From NCBI RefSeq assembly GCF_902859765.1, contig NZ_CADIJV010000019.1, positions 1 through 64,000 on the forward strand: a stretch of DNA of 64,000 nucleotides, given 5' to 3'. Positions 11,015 to 19,899 of the stretch are shown here, piece by piece; the stretch's first letter is position 1; every line of letters begins with the position of its first letter. The notes beneath the pieces are model-generated. The model saw nothing but the letters and a program-made list of their open reading frames with translations. It did not search any database and was not told the origin of the DNA. This DNA is from Achromobacter pulmonis. Lineage in GTDB: Bacteria > Pseudomonadota > Gammaproteobacteria > Burkholderiales > Burkholderiaceae_B. A program made the position numbers and the translations under genes.

Positions 11015-11058
11015 TTATCCGTAAAATGTCGGTTTTTTTCCACAGATGTTGGGGATAA
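11015..11058. promoter_or_regulatory. cluster of three DnaA-box-like nonamers before parE
   Basis: TTATCCGTA (11015-11023), TTTTCCACA (11036-11044) and, on the minus strand, TTATCCCCA (11050-11058) each resemble the DnaA box TTATCCACA; the last two differ by one base. The third overlaps the GGGG that serves as the parE ribosome site. DnaA control of parE is a hypothesis. Confidence 0.4.
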
Positions 11059-11059
11059 C

Positions 11060-13021
11060 TTGGCCACTCCACGTTACAACGAGGCGTCCATCCGCGTCCT
11101 GAAAGGGCTGGAGCCCGTGCGGCAGCGCCCGGGCATGTACACCCGCACAGAAAACCCCCTGCACATCGTGCAGGAAGTCATAGACAACGCCGCGGACGAG
11201 GCCCTGGCCGGCCACGGCAAGCAGATCCTGGTCACGCTGCACATCGACGGCAGCGTGTCGGTCGAGGACGACGGCCGCGGCATTCCCGTCGGCCTGCACC
11301 CCGAGGAAAACGCCCCGGTGGTTGAACTGGTGTTTACCCGGCTGCACGCTGGCGGCAAGTTCGACAAGGCCGGCGGCGGCGCCTATGCCTTTTCCGGCGG
11401 CCTGCACGGCGTCGGCGTATCGGTCACCAACGCCCTGGCCACCCGGCTCGAAGTGGTGGTCTGGCGCGACGGCGCCGTCAACCGCCTGGTGTTCAAGGGC
11501 GGCGACGTCGCCGAGCCGCTGGCGCCTTACGACCAGGGCGGCCGCAAGAAATCCGGCACCCGCGTGCGGGTCTGGCCGGACGCCAAGTATTTCGACAGCC
11601 CCAATATCCCGCTGGGCGAACTGACCCACCTGCTGCGCAGCAAGGCCGTGCTGCTGCCGGGCGTGAAGGTCTCGCTGGTCAACGAAAAGACCGGCGACAC
11701 CAAGACCTGGCAGTACCAGGACGGCCTGCGCGGCTACCTGTCCGAGGCGCTGGCGGGCGCCGAACTGATGGTGCCGTTCTTCGAGGGCCAGCAGTACGCC
11801 GGCGCCGACCACGAGACCTTCGCCGAAGGCGAGGGCGCCCAATGGGTGGTGGCCTGGACCGAGGACGGCAACGCCGTGCGCGAGTCGTACGTCAACCTGA
11901 TTCCAACGCCGGCCGGCGGCACCCACGAGTCGGGCCTGCGCGAAGGTCTGTTCGGCGCGGTCAAGGGCTTCGCCGAACTGCACAGCCTGCTGCCCAAGGG
12001 CGTCAAGCTGTTGCCCGAGGACGTGTTCGCCCGCGCCAGCTTCGTGCTGTCGGCCAAGGTGCTGGATCCGCAATTCCAGGGCCAGATCAAGGAGCGCCTG
12101 AACAGCCGCGATGCGGTGCGCCTGGTGGGCGGATTCGCCAAGAGCGCGCTCGACCTGTGGTTGCACAGCAATGTCGAATACGGCAAGAAGCTGGCCGAGC
12201 TGGCCATCCGCCAGGCGCAGGCGCGCCAGCGCTCGGCGCAGAAAGTCGAAAAGCGCAAGAGTTCCGGCGTGGCGGTGCTGCCCGGCAAACTGACCGACTG
12301 CGAATCCAGCGACGCCAGCCGCACCGAGGTCTTCCTGGTCGAGGGCGACTCGGCAGGCGGTTCGGCCAAGATGGGGCGCGACAAGGAATTCCAGGCCATC
12401 CTGCCATTGCGCGGCAAGGTGCTCAATTCCTGGGAAGTCGACCGCGACCGTCTCTTCGCCAACAACGAAATCCATGACATCTCCGTGGCCATCGGCGTCG
12501 ATCCGCACGGGCCGCGCGATACGCCCGACCTGTCGGGGCTGCGCTACGGCCGCATCTGCATCCTGTCGGATGCCGACGTCGACGGCTCGCACATCCAGGT
12601 GCTGCTGTTGACGCTGTTCTACAAGCACTTCCCCAAGCTGGTCGAGGCCGGCCACGTCTACGTCGCCAAGCCGCCGCTGTTCCGCCTGGACGTGCCGGCG
12701 CAGGGCAAGCGTCCGGCGCGCAAGATCTACTGCCTGGACGAAGGCGAGCTGGAAGCCGCGCAGGACAAGCTGCGCAAGGAAGGCTCGCGCGAAAGCAGCT
12801 GGGCGGTCAGCCGCTTCAAGGGCCTGGGCGAAATGAACCCCGAGCAACTGTGGGAAACCACCATGAATCCGGACACGCGCCGGCTGCTGCCGGTGGGCTA
12901 CGGCGACCAGACCCCCGAAGACACCACCCGCATGTTCGACATGCTGATGGGCAAGGGCGAGTCCTCGCAACGCCGCGCCTGGATCGAAGAGAAAGGCAAC
13001 CTGGCGGAGCTGGACATCTGA
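11060..13021 (+). CDS. parE: DNA topoisomerase IV subunit B
   Basis: ParE is the ATPase subunit of topoisomerase IV, which separates linked daughter chromosomes. The 653-residue protein has the GHKL ATPase fold (IDNAADEALAGHG, then DDGRGIPV and GLHGVGVSVTNAL). The TOPRIM domain follows (VFLVEGDSAGGSAKMGRD and DADVDGSHI). I chose the TTG at 11060 (MATPRYNEAS): the conserved N-terminus begins here and GGGG lies about 5 bases upstream. The in-frame ATG at 10979 would add 27 residues unlike the family. The stop shares one base with the next start. Its partner parC is one gene downstream. Confidence 0.96.
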   Translation: MATPRYNEASIRVLKGLEPVRQRPGMYTRTENPLHIVQEVIDNAADEALAGHGKQILVTLHIDGSVSVEDDGRGIPVGLHPEENAPVVELVFTRLHAGGKFDKAGGGAYAFSGGLHGVGVSVTNALATRLEVVVWRDGAVNRLVFKGGDVAEPLAPYDQGGRKKSGTRVRVWPDAKYFDSPNIPLGELTHLLRSKAVLLPGVKVSLVNEKTGDTKTWQYQDGLRGYLSEALAGAELMVPFFEGQQYAGADHETFAEGEGAQWVVAWTEDGNAVRESYVNLIPTPAGGTHESGLREGLFGAVKGFAELHSLLPKGVKLLPEDVFARASFVLSAKVLDPQFQGQIKERLNSRDAVRLVGGFAKSALDLWLHSNVEYGKKLAELAIRQAQARQRSAQKVEKRKSSGVAVLPGKLTDCESSDASRTEVFLVEGDSAGGSAKMGRDKEFQAILPLRGKVLNSWEVDRDRLFANNEIHDISVAIGVDPHGPRDTPDLSGLRYGRICILSDADVDGSHIQVLLLTLFYKHFPKLVEAGHVYVAKPPLFRLDVPAQGKRPARKIYCLDEGELEAAQDKLRKEGSRESSWAVSRFKGLGEMNPEQLWETTMNPDTRRLLPVGYGDQTPEDTTRMFDMLMGKGESSQRRAWIEEKGNLAELDI

Positions 13022-13632
13022 TGACGTTGCCCTCGTCCCCGTTGCCGTCCGCCAGCATGGCGGTCGACCTGACCGCCGACGACTATGCCGAGTTCGCCGC
13101 CTATGTCTACAAACGGCCGGAACTGCGCCGCCGCCGCTACCTGTCGCACCTGCGTTTCGCCGTGCTGATGGTGGTGGTTCTGCTGGCCTACCTGGTCTGG
13201 CAGACCTGGGACGGGCATGGCCCGAACTGGGGTGCGCTGCTGCCGGTGTACTTCGAAGGGCTGGCGGTCGGCCTGGGCATCCTGGCGCTGCTGGCGCTGG
13301 CCTACGAGTTCGCGCTGCCAGGGCTGGTGCGCATGAACACGCGGCGCATGCTCGCCAGGCAGCCGGACGGGCTGTTCCTGGGGCGCCACCAACTGGTGTT
13401 CGGCGCCGACGGCATCGAGGACAGCGTCGCCGCTGCCTCCGGGCGCATCGACTGGGACGACGTGCGGCGGGTCGAAGAAACGCCGCAGCATCTGTACGTC
13501 ATCCTGGGGGCGCTGCAGGGCGTGATCATCCCCAAGCGCGGGCAGGACGCCGCCACGCTGGACGCGGTGCGCGCCCAGTTGCGCGAGCATGTGGCCGATG
13601 CCCAGCTGCTGGGCGCCGCGCGTCCCCAATGA
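13021..13632 (+). CDS. YcxB-like membrane protein
   Basis: A 203-residue protein of unknown exact role. Two transmembrane segments lie at about residues 43-58 (FAVLMVVVLLAYLVW) and 82-100 (GLAVGLGILALLALAYEFA). A C-terminal soluble region has features of the YcxB-like domain ('FGADGIEDSVAAASGRIDWDDVRRVEET' and a GVIIPKR segment). The start overlaps the parE stop by one base and parC begins 35 bp later, so it is translated as part of a parE-orf-parC operon. Any link with topoisomerase function is unproven. Confidence 0.8.
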   Translation: MTLPSSPLPSASMAVDLTADDYAEFAAYVYKRPELRRRRYLSHLRFAVLMVVVLLAYLVWQTWDGHGPNWGALLPVYFEGLAVGLGILALLALAYEFALPGLVRMNTRRMLARQPDGLFLGRHQLVFGADGIEDSVAAASGRIDWDDVRRVEETPQHLYVILGALQGVIIPKRGQDAATLDAVRAQLREHVADAQLLGAARPQ

Positions 13633-13667
13633 CGCCGTTTCAATGAATTTGTCTACCTGAAACCATC

Positions 13668-15992
13668 ATGACCGACAGCAATCAACAAGGTTTGTTCGAC
13701 GCCGCGCCCGACGAGGGCGGCGGCGATGCCGCCATCACCCTGGCGCGCTATGCCGAGCAGGCCTATCTGGACTATGCAGTGTCCGTGGTGCGGGGCCGGG
13801 CCCTGCCCGACGTCGGCGACGGGCAGAAGCCCGTGCAGCGCCGCATCCTGTTCGCCATGCAGGCCATGGGGCTTGCCGCCGGCGCCAAGCCGGTGAAGTC
13901 GGCGCGCGTGGTCGGCGACGTGCTGGGCAAGTACCACCCGCACGGCGACCAGGCTGCCTATGACGCCATGGTGCGTATGGCGCAGGACTTCTCCCTGCGC
14001 TATCCGCTCATCGACGGCCAGGGCAACTTCGGTTCGCGCGATGGCGACAATGCCGCCGCCATGCGCTACACCGAAGCGCGCCTGACGCCGATCGCCAAGC
14101 TGCTGCTGGACGAACTGGACGAAGGCACGGTCGATTTCGTGCCCAACTACGACGGCAGCCAGCAGGAGCCGCAGATGCTGCCGGCGCGCCTGCCGGTGAT
14201 GCTGCTGAACGGCGCGTCCGGCATCGCGGTCGGCATGGCCACCGAGATCCCGCCGCACAACCTGCGCGAAGTGGCGCAGGCGTGCGTGGCGCTGATCAAG
14301 CAGCCGCAATTGCCGGACGCCGAGCTGTTCGGCATGATCCCCGGCCCGGACTTCGCCGGCGGCGGCCAGATCATCACGCCGGCCGCCGACATCGCCCAGA
14401 TCTATGCCGGGGGCCGCGGTTCGCTCAAGGTGCGGGCGCGCTGGCAGTTCGAGGAAATGGCGCGCGGCCAATGGCAATTGGTGGTCACCGAACTGCCGCC
14501 GGGCACTTCAGGCCAGAAGGTGCTCGAAGAGATCGAGGAAATCACCAACCCCAAGGTCAAGAGCGGCAAGAAGAGCCTGACGCCCGAGCAGACCCAGGCC
14601 AAGGCCGTGATGCTGAACCTGCTGGACGCGGTGCGCGATGAATCCGGCAAGGACGCCGCCGTGCGCCTGGTGTTCGAGCCCAAGACCTCGCGCGTCGATC
14701 GCGACGAATTCGTCAACACCCTGCTGGCCCAGACCAGCATGGAGAGCAGCGCCTCGGTCAACCTGGTCTGCATCGGCACCGACGGCCGTCCGCGCCAGAA
14801 GGGCTTGCGTGACATCCTGACCGAATGGCTGGCGTTCCGCACCAACACCGTGCTGCGCCGCACCCGCTTCCGCCTGGACAAGGTCATCGACCGCATCCAC
14901 GTGCTGGAAGGCCGCATGGTGGTCTACCTGAACGTGGACGAGGTGATCCAGACCATCCGCGAATCGGACGAGCCGCGCGCGGCGCTGATGGAGCGCTTCA
15001 AGCTGTCCGAACGCCAGGCCGAGGACATCCTGGAAATGCGCCTGCGCCAGTTGGCGCGCCTGGAAGGCTTCAAGATCGAGCAGGAACTGGCCGACAAGCG
15101 CAAGGAGCAGGTCGCGTTGCAGGAACTGCTGGACAATCCCAACACCCTCAAGCGCCTGCTGATCAAGGAAATCGAGGCCGACGCCAAGCAATATGGCGAC
15201 GACCGCCGCACTCTGATCGAGACCGCCGAGCGCGCGGTGCTCGAAACCAAGGTGCTGGATGAGCCGGTCACGGTGATCGTGTCGCAGAAGGGCTGGCTGC
15301 GCGCCCGCCAGGGCCACGGCCACGACGCCTCGCAGTTCGGTTTCAAGCAGGGCGACGACCTCTACGGCGCCTTCGAATGCCGCACCACCGACACCCTGAT
15401 CGCCGTGGGCGACAACGGCCGCGTCTATTCGGTGGCCGTATCGGGTCTGCCGTCGGCGCGCGGCGACGGCCAGCCGGTCACCACCATGATCGATCTGGAA
15501 AGCGGCACCCGCATCGTCCACACCATCGCGGCAGCGGCCGACAGCCGCTGGCTGCTGGCCACGCGCGGCGGCTACGGCTTTGCCGCCAGGCTGTCTGACA
15601 TGACCAGCCGCCAACGCGCCGGCAAGCAGTTCATCACGTTGGAGTCGGGCGACGCGTTGCTGCGTCCGGTGCCGCTGTTCGAGGGCGCCACGCAACTGGC
15701 GCTGTTGTCGCAGAAGGGCAAGTTCCTGGTGTTCGGCCTGGACGAGCTCAAGTCGCTGTCCGGCGGCGGACGCGGCACCATTCTGATGGGCCTGGACGGC
15801 GCCGACAAGCTCGACCAGACCGTGCCGATCGGCGCGCTCGGCCTGCGAGCGGCGGGCATCTACCGTAACAAGCACACCGAGGACATCCTGGCGGGCGCGG
15901 CGCTGGCGGTGTATGTCGGCAAGCGCGCGCGCAAGGGGCGGGCGCTGGACGTGCGGCCCAAGCAGCCGTTGCTGTCACCGGTGCTGAGCTGA
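13668..15992 (+). CDS. parC: DNA topoisomerase IV subunit A
   Basis: ParC is the DNA-cutting subunit of topoisomerase IV. The 774-residue protein has the catalytic tyrosine at Tyr134 (AMRYTEARL), the winged-helix and tower domains and a degenerate C-terminal beta-pinwheel. The quinolone-contact segment reads [14 protein letters not shown], so the positions matching E. coli Ser80 and Glu84 are Gln95 and Asp99. parC is 35 bp after the YcxB-like gene and in one operon with parE. Confidence 0.96.
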   Translation: MTDSNQQGLFDAAPDEGGGDAAITLARYAEQAYLDYAVSVVRGRALPDVGDGQKPVQRRILFAMQAMGLAAGAKPVKSARVVGDVLGKYHPHGDQAAYDAMVRMAQDFSLRYPLIDGQGNFGSRDGDNAAAMRYTEARLTPIAKLLLDELDEGTVDFVPNYDGSQQEPQMLPARLPVMLLNGASGIAVGMATEIPPHNLREVAQACVALIKQPQLPDAELFGMIPGPDFAGGGQIITPAADIAQIYAGGRGSLKVRARWQFEEMARGQWQLVVTELPPGTSGQKVLEEIEEITNPKVKSGKKSLTPEQTQAKAVMLNLLDAVRDESGKDAAVRLVFEPKTSRVDRDEFVNTLLAQTSMESSASVNLVCIGTDGRPRQKGLRDILTEWLAFRTNTVLRRTRFRLDKVIDRIHVLEGRMVVYLNVDEVIQTIRESDEPRAALMERFKLSERQAEDILEMRLRQLARLEGFKIEQELADKRKEQVALQELLDNPNTLKRLLIKEIEADAKQYGDDRRTLIETAERAVLETKVLDEPVTVIVSQKGWLRARQGHGHDASQFGFKQGDDLYGAFECRTTDTLIAVGDNGRVYSVAVSGLPSARGDGQPVTTMIDLESGTRIVHTIAAAADSRWLLATRGGYGFAARLSDMTSRQRAGKQFITLESGDALLRPVPLFEGATQLALLSQKGKFLVFGLDELKSLSGGGRGTILMGLDGADKLDQTVPIGALGLRAAGIYRNKHTEDILAGAALAVYVGKRARKGRALDVRPKQPLLSPVLS

Positions 15993-16080
15993 TCGCCTCC
16001 GATACCGCCATGCCGCGCCAGCGCCGCCGGGGTGGCGCCGGCGATGCGCGAGCCACGCCGGGCATGGCGGGAGAGCGGCC

Positions 16081-17295
16081 ATGAACGCCGTCGCGATGGC
16101 GCCGCCGCGCCTGGCGCATGTCGACGCGTTGCGCGGCTTTGCGCTGTTGGGCATTCTGGTCGTCAACATCGGCGTGTTCGCATCGCCGTTCTATGCCAGC
16201 GGCATCGTGGACCCGGCCTTCGCGCGTCCCTGGGACCAGGCGGTGCGCTGGTTGGTGGCATGGTTGTTCGAGACCAAGTTCTACCTGCTGTTCTCGTTCC
16301 TGTTCGGCTACAGCTTCACCCTGCAGATAAGCGCCGCCGAACGGGCTGGCGTCGCCTTCGGGCCACGCTTTCTGCGGCGCCTGGCCGGCCTGGCCGCGCT
16401 TGGGCTGGCGCACGCCGTGTTGTTCTACCAGGGCGACATCCTGCTGACCTATGCCTTGCTGGGGCTGGCCCTGATGGCATGCCGTGGCATGGCGCCCGGG
16501 CGGGCGCTGCGCGTGGCGCTGTGGCTGATCGGCCTGACGTCGCTGGCCTGGGCGGTGCTTGGTGGCTTGAGCCTGCTCGATCCGGTCGGCACGGTTGCCA
16601 TGGGCCAGGGGGACAACAATGTCGCGCTCGCGGATTCCCATGCCGCCATCCAGGCGTATCGCGGCACGATCGCCACGACCGTCGCCCGCCACTGGCAAGA
16701 ACTGACCAGTGGCATCTGGGGCGTCATCCTGCTGGTGCAGGGGCCGTTCGTCTTCGCGATGTTCCTGGCCGGCTATGCGCTGGGACGGCGCCAGGCGCTG
16801 GCCGATCCGTGGCGCCAGCCGCGGGTGTTGTGGCTGTTGTGCGCGCTGGGGGCATTGCCGGGATTGGCCGGATCGGCCGCGTATGCGACCGCCGCCTTGC
16901 CGTCGATGGCGCTGCTGTGGGAAATTCCCGGCCTGGCGCTGGGTCTGTTCACGGCGCCGTTGCTGAGCATGTCGTATGCCGCGGCGCTGCTGCTGGCCAT
17001 GCGCACGCGGCCGGGCGCCTGGCTGGCGCGCACGCTGGCGCCGGCCGGCCGCATGGCCCTGAGCAACTACCTCATGCAATCGGTGGTGTGCGCCTTCATC
17101 TTCACCGGCTGGGGGTTGCGGCTCTCGGGTGGCGTGTCGCCGGGCGCGGCGCTGTTGATTGCCGGGGCGATTTTCGGGGCGCAATTGCCATTCTCGGCAT
17201 GGTGGCTGCGCCACCATGCCCAGGGTCCGGTCGAATGGCTGCTGCGCGCGCTGACCCTCGGTGCGTGGCCCGCGTGGCGGCGCGTGGCGGCATAG
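16081..17295 (+). CDS. DUF418 (YeiB-type) membrane protein
   Basis: A 404-residue polytopic inner-membrane protein. It starts with the family motif 'HVDALRGFALLGILVVNI' and carries the conserved FSFLFGYSF and, near the C-terminus, the DUF418 block with 'GRMALSNYLMQSVVCAFIF' and 'FSAWWLRHHAQGPVEWLLR'. About ten hydrophobic segments are visible. The family is related to acyltransferase-3 proteins; its substrate is not known. An in-frame Met six codons later is an alternative start. The stop is only 15 bp from the stop of the convergent aminotransferase gene. Confidence 0.88.
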   Translation: MNAVAMAPPRLAHVDALRGFALLGILVVNIGVFASPFYASGIVDPAFARPWDQAVRWLVAWLFETKFYLLFSFLFGYSFTLQISAAERAGVAFGPRFLRRLAGLAALGLAHAVLFYQGDILLTYALLGLALMACRGMAPGRALRVALWLIGLTSLAWAVLGGLSLLDPVGTVAMGQGDNNVALADSHAAIQAYRGTIATTVARHWQELTSGIWGVILLVQGPFVFAMFLAGYALGRRQALADPWRQPRVLWLLCALGALPGLAGSAAYATAALPSMALLWEIPGLALGLFTAPLLSMSYAAALLLAMRTRPGAWLARTLAPAGRMALSNYLMQSVVCAFIFTGWGLRLSGGVSPGAALLIAGAIFGAQLPFSAWWLRHHAQGPVEWLLRALTLGAWPAWRRVAA

Positions 17296-17310
17296 GCGGC
17301 CGCCAGCACG

Positions 17311-18654
17311 CTATCGGGCGCCGGCGCTTGCGATGGCCGCGTCGATGGCATCGGCCAGGCGTTCGGTCAGCTGGTCCAGTTCATCGTCCGTGATGATGAA
17401 GGGCGGGGCCAGCAGCACGTGGTCGCCCTGGCGGCCATCGATGGTGCCGCCCATCGGATAGACCATCAGGCCGCGCGCCATGGCTTCACGCTTGATGCGC
17501 GCGTGCAGCGACAACGCCGGATCGAAGGTCGCCTTGCTGGCGCGGTCACGCACCAGTTCCACGCCCATGAACAGACCGCGGCCGCGGATGTCGCCGACGT
17601 GCGGGTGCGCGCCCAGCGCCTGTTGCAGGCGCTGGCGCAGCCCCTCGCCCTGGGCGCGCACCCGCGCCAGCAGCTTGTCGCGCTTGATCACTTCCTGCAC
17701 CGCCAGCGAGGCCGCGCAGGCAGTGGCGTGGCCCAGATAGGTGTGACCGTGCTGGAAGAAGCCGCTGCCCTGCTGCATCGCCTGCACGATGCGTTCCTGC
17801 GCCATGACCGCGCCAATTGGCTGGTAGCCGCCGCCCAGACCCTTGGCGATGGTGATCAGGTCGGGCGTAATGCCTTCCTGTTCAACGGCATACAGCGTGC
17901 CGGTGCGACCCATGCCGCACATCACCTCGTCGGCGATCAACAGCACCCCGTGGCGATCGCAGACCTCGCGGATGCGGCGGAAATAACCGGGCACCGCAGT
18001 CACCGCGCCTGACGTGGCGCCCACCACCGGTTCGGCGACGAAGGCCATCACGCTGTCGGCGCCGAGCCGTTGGAAGGTCTGTTCCAGTTCCTGCGCCAGC
18101 CGCTCGGCATATTGTTCATCGGTCTCGCCAGCATGCTGGTCGCGGTAGGCGTAACACGGCGCGACGTGGGCCACTTCGATCAGCAGCGGCGCGAACTGTG
18201 CGCGGCGCCAGGCGTTGCCGCCCACCGCCAGCGCGCCCAGCGTGTTGCCGTGATAACTCTGGCGCCGCGCCACGATATGGCGACGTTGCGGCTGGCCGAT
18301 CTCGACGTAGTACTGGCGCGCCATCTTCAGCGCCGCTTCGACCGCTTCCGAGCCGCCCGAGACGAAGTAGGCATGTGACGTGCCGGCCGGCGCGTCGGCC
18401 ACCAGCGTCGCGGCCAGCTTTTCGGCGACCTCGGTGGTGAAGAAACTGGTGTGGGCGTAGGCCAGCGCGTCGATCTGCGCGTGCATCGCGGCCTGCACGT
18501 CCGGATGGTTGTGCCCCAGGCACGAGACCGCCGCGCCGCCCGAGCCGTCCAGGTAGGCGCGGCCCGCCTGGTCATAGAGCCAGACGCCCTGGCCGCGGAC
18601 CGCGACAGGGGGCGTGGCGCGCAGGGAACGATGAAGGACTCGGGTGCTGGTCAT
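17311..18654 (-). CDS. class III PLP-dependent aminotransferase
   Basis: A 447-residue fold-type I aminotransferase of the ornithine/omega-amino group. The pyridoxal phosphate lysine is Lys271 (TIAKGLGGGYQPIGAV) and the cofactor-binding acidic residue is Asp242 in LIADEVMCGMGRTG. SGGSEAVEAALKMARQYY near 100 binds the phosphate. The amino donor cannot be read from sequence; omega-amino acids, diamines or taurine-like compounds are all possible. It lies 61 bp downstream of an RpiR-type regulator on the same strand, probably one operon, next to the ectoine operon. Confidence 0.9.
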   Translation of the reverse strand: MTSTRVLHRSLRATPPVAVRGQGVWLYDQAGRAYLDGSGGAAVSCLGHNHPDVQAAMHAQIDALAYAHTSFFTTEVAEKLAATLVADAPAGTSHAYFVSGGSEAVEAALKMARQYYVEIGQPQRRHIVARRQSYHGNTLGALAVGGNAWRRAQFAPLLIEVAHVAPCYAYRDQHAGETDEQYAERLAQELEQTFQRLGADSVMAFVAEPVVGATSGAVTAVPGYFRRIREVCDRHGVLLIADEVMCGMGRTGTLYAVEQEGITPDLITIAKGLGGGYQPIGAVMAQERIVQAMQQGSGFFQHGHTYLGHATACAASLAVQEVIKRDKLLARVRAQGEGLRQRLQQALGAHPHVGDIRGRGLFMGVELVRDRASKATFDPALSLHARIKREAMARGLMVYPMGGTIDGRQGDHVLLAPPFIITDDELDQLTERLADAIDAAIASAGAR

Positions 18655-18715
18655 GGCGAGGGACTCCGTGGCGAGGGGGCAGTGGGAAAGGGCGTGTGCG
18701 TGGCGCAGGGGGGAT

Positions 18716-19651
18716 TCAGTCGGGGGACGGGGTGCGGCCGCGCCGGCGCGGCGGTTGTGGCCAATAGGCGCCGTCGGCCTGCAGCCGTGTCTCGATCTCG
18801 GCCAGGCGGTGCAGCACCTCGTCGCCGCCGCGGGCCGCGAGTCGTGCGATCAGGTGCTCGGCCAAGCCCAGCAGGCCCGCGGTGCTGTGGAAAAAAGAGG
18901 CGGGGTCATGCGGCGCCGGCGCCGGCGCGCCGCCTTCGGGCGGGCGGGCAAAATGCAGCACGTGGCGAGCGGCCTGCGCCACCGGGTTGGTGACGCTGTC
19001 GGTCAGCGCCAGCACGGTGACGCCGCGGGCGGCGATCTGGCGGCTCAGGCGCACCGTGGCGGCGGGATAGGGGGCTTGCGACACCACCACCAGCGCATCG
19101 CCCGCCTGCAGGCAGTCGGCGTCTTCGGCCGGCGCGCCGCCCAGTCCATCGATCAGGATGCCGTTGCGGCGCAGCAGGTGGTAGGCATAGCGCATCTGGA
19201 AGGCGATGCCGAATGCCGAGCGCATGCCCAGGAAACCTACTTGACGGGCCCGCAGCAAGGCATCGACGGCGGCATCGAACGCGGCCGCGTCGTTGGCTTG
19301 CCAGACCGAGGCCAGCGCTGCCGTCTGTGATCGGGTCAGCGCATCCTGGCCCGGCTCGCCGCCGCGTTGCGCGTGCGATGTCTGCAGGCGCGCCGCGCGC
19401 TCGCGCAGGCCGTCGCCGGTCAGGGCGCGCTGGAACGGCGCGCGGAAGGCTTCGTAGCTGTCATGGCCGGCGGCGCGCGCCAGCCGCAGCATGGTAGCGG
19501 GAGACACGCCCACCGCCTGCGCCTGCCGGCGCATCGACCATAGCCCCACCTCGGCCGGATTGGCCAGCACCCAGTGCGCGGCGCGCTGCAACTCGGCGGG
19601 CAGCGTGGCGCTCAGCTGGCGCAGATGGTCTTGCAGGGACGAAGCGATCAT
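18716..19651 (-). CDS. RpiR/MurR-family transcriptional regulator with SIS domain
   Basis: This 311-residue regulator has an N-terminal RpiR helix-turn-helix (about 1-80, with 'RRQAQAVGVSPATMLRLARAAG'). A C-terminal SIS sugar-phosphate-binding domain spans about 130-250 ('ALLRARQVGFLGMRSAFGIAFQM' to 'VTVLALTDS'). It is transcribed toward the aminotransferase gene and probably controls it. A long perfect AT-rich palindrome lies 49-70 bp before its start. The C-terminal tail is Arg/Pro-rich. The effector is unknown, and a sugar-phosphate ligand is not certain for members linked with amino-compound genes. Confidence 0.88.
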   Translation of the reverse strand: MIASSLQDHLRQLSATLPAELQRAAHWVLANPAEVGLWSMRRQAQAVGVSPATMLRLARAAGHDSYEAFRAPFQRALTGDGLRERAARLQTSHAQRGGEPGQDALTRSQTAALASVWQANDAAAFDAAVDALLRARQVGFLGMRSAFGIAFQMRYAYHLLRRNGILIDGLGGAPAEDADCLQAGDALVVVSQAPYPAATVRLSRQIAARGVTVLALTDSVTNPVAQAARHVLHFARPPEGGAPAPAPHDPASFFHSTAGLLGLAEHLIARLAARGGDEVLHRLAEIETRLQADGAYWPQPPRRRGRTPSPD

Positions 19652-19699
19652 GGGGGCCGGGGAGAGGGGTTGTAAAACAAATGATATATCTATAGTAAA

Positions 19700-19721
19700 A
19701 AATAAAACATATGTTTTATTT
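19700..19721. promoter_or_regulatory. 22-bp perfect palindrome, candidate RpiR operator
   Basis: The core AATAAAACAT-ATGTTTTATT at 19701-19720 is a perfect inverted repeat, extended by one more A/T pair on each side. It lies upstream of the RpiR-type gene (start 19651) in the AT-rich divergent gap, where its promoter should be. It is a good candidate for autoregulation. Confidence 0.5.
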
Positions 19722-19834
19722 ACGAAATGTAGAGCGATTCCGGCAAATCGTAACGTCCTGATTTCCCAGGGAAGCCCCCAGCGACTTGACGGCGGATTAG
19801 GCGGAAATGATTACAAAATGGGGGTTGATCCGGT

Positions 19835-19863
19835 TTGACACAGGGATAGGTCACTCATATCAT
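19835..19863 (+). promoter_or_regulatory. sigma-70 promoter of the ectoine operon
   Basis: TTGACA at 19835-19840 is a perfect -35 box. TATCAT at 19858-19863 matches the -10 consensus at five of six positions, and the spacing is 17 bp. Transcription would begin near 19870, about 30 bp before the ectR start. This is the best-matching promoter in the window. Confidence 0.7.
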
Positions 19864-19879
19864 TCGTATAGAAATCAAT

Positions 19880-19892
19880 TTAGCTGAACTAA
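19880..19892. promoter_or_regulatory. candidate EctR operator
   Basis: TTAG-CTGAA-CTAA is an inverted repeat just downstream of the predicted start of transcription; the overlapping CTGAA-CTAA-TTCAG (19884-19897) forms a second dyad. Its place fits a MarR-type repressor blocking the promoter. Confidence 0.4.
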
Positions 19893-19899
19893 TTCAGTC

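Larger units (their letters stand above)
10734..11059. other. regulatory region between divergent trxA and parE
   Basis: This 326-bp gap has no gene. From left to right it holds a TTTAAT -10-like element for trxA on the minus strand (10808-10813) and two tandem 24-bp repeats (10814-10861), each with a CTGT-N8-ACAG box. A hairpin follows (GATCCGGG at 10904-10911 with CCCGGATC at 10920-10927), and three DnaA-box-like nonamers lie just before the parE start. Confidence 0.7.

Noticed and set aside
10979-11059. ATG at 10979 as the parE start
   Set aside because: It would add 27 residues unlike any ParE and read through the DnaA-box-like cluster; the TTG at 11060 has a GGGG site and the conserved N-terminus.
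19835-19872. TTGACA with TATAGA (19867-19872) as the ect promoter
   Set aside because: Spacing would be 26 bp; TATCAT at 17 bp is much better.
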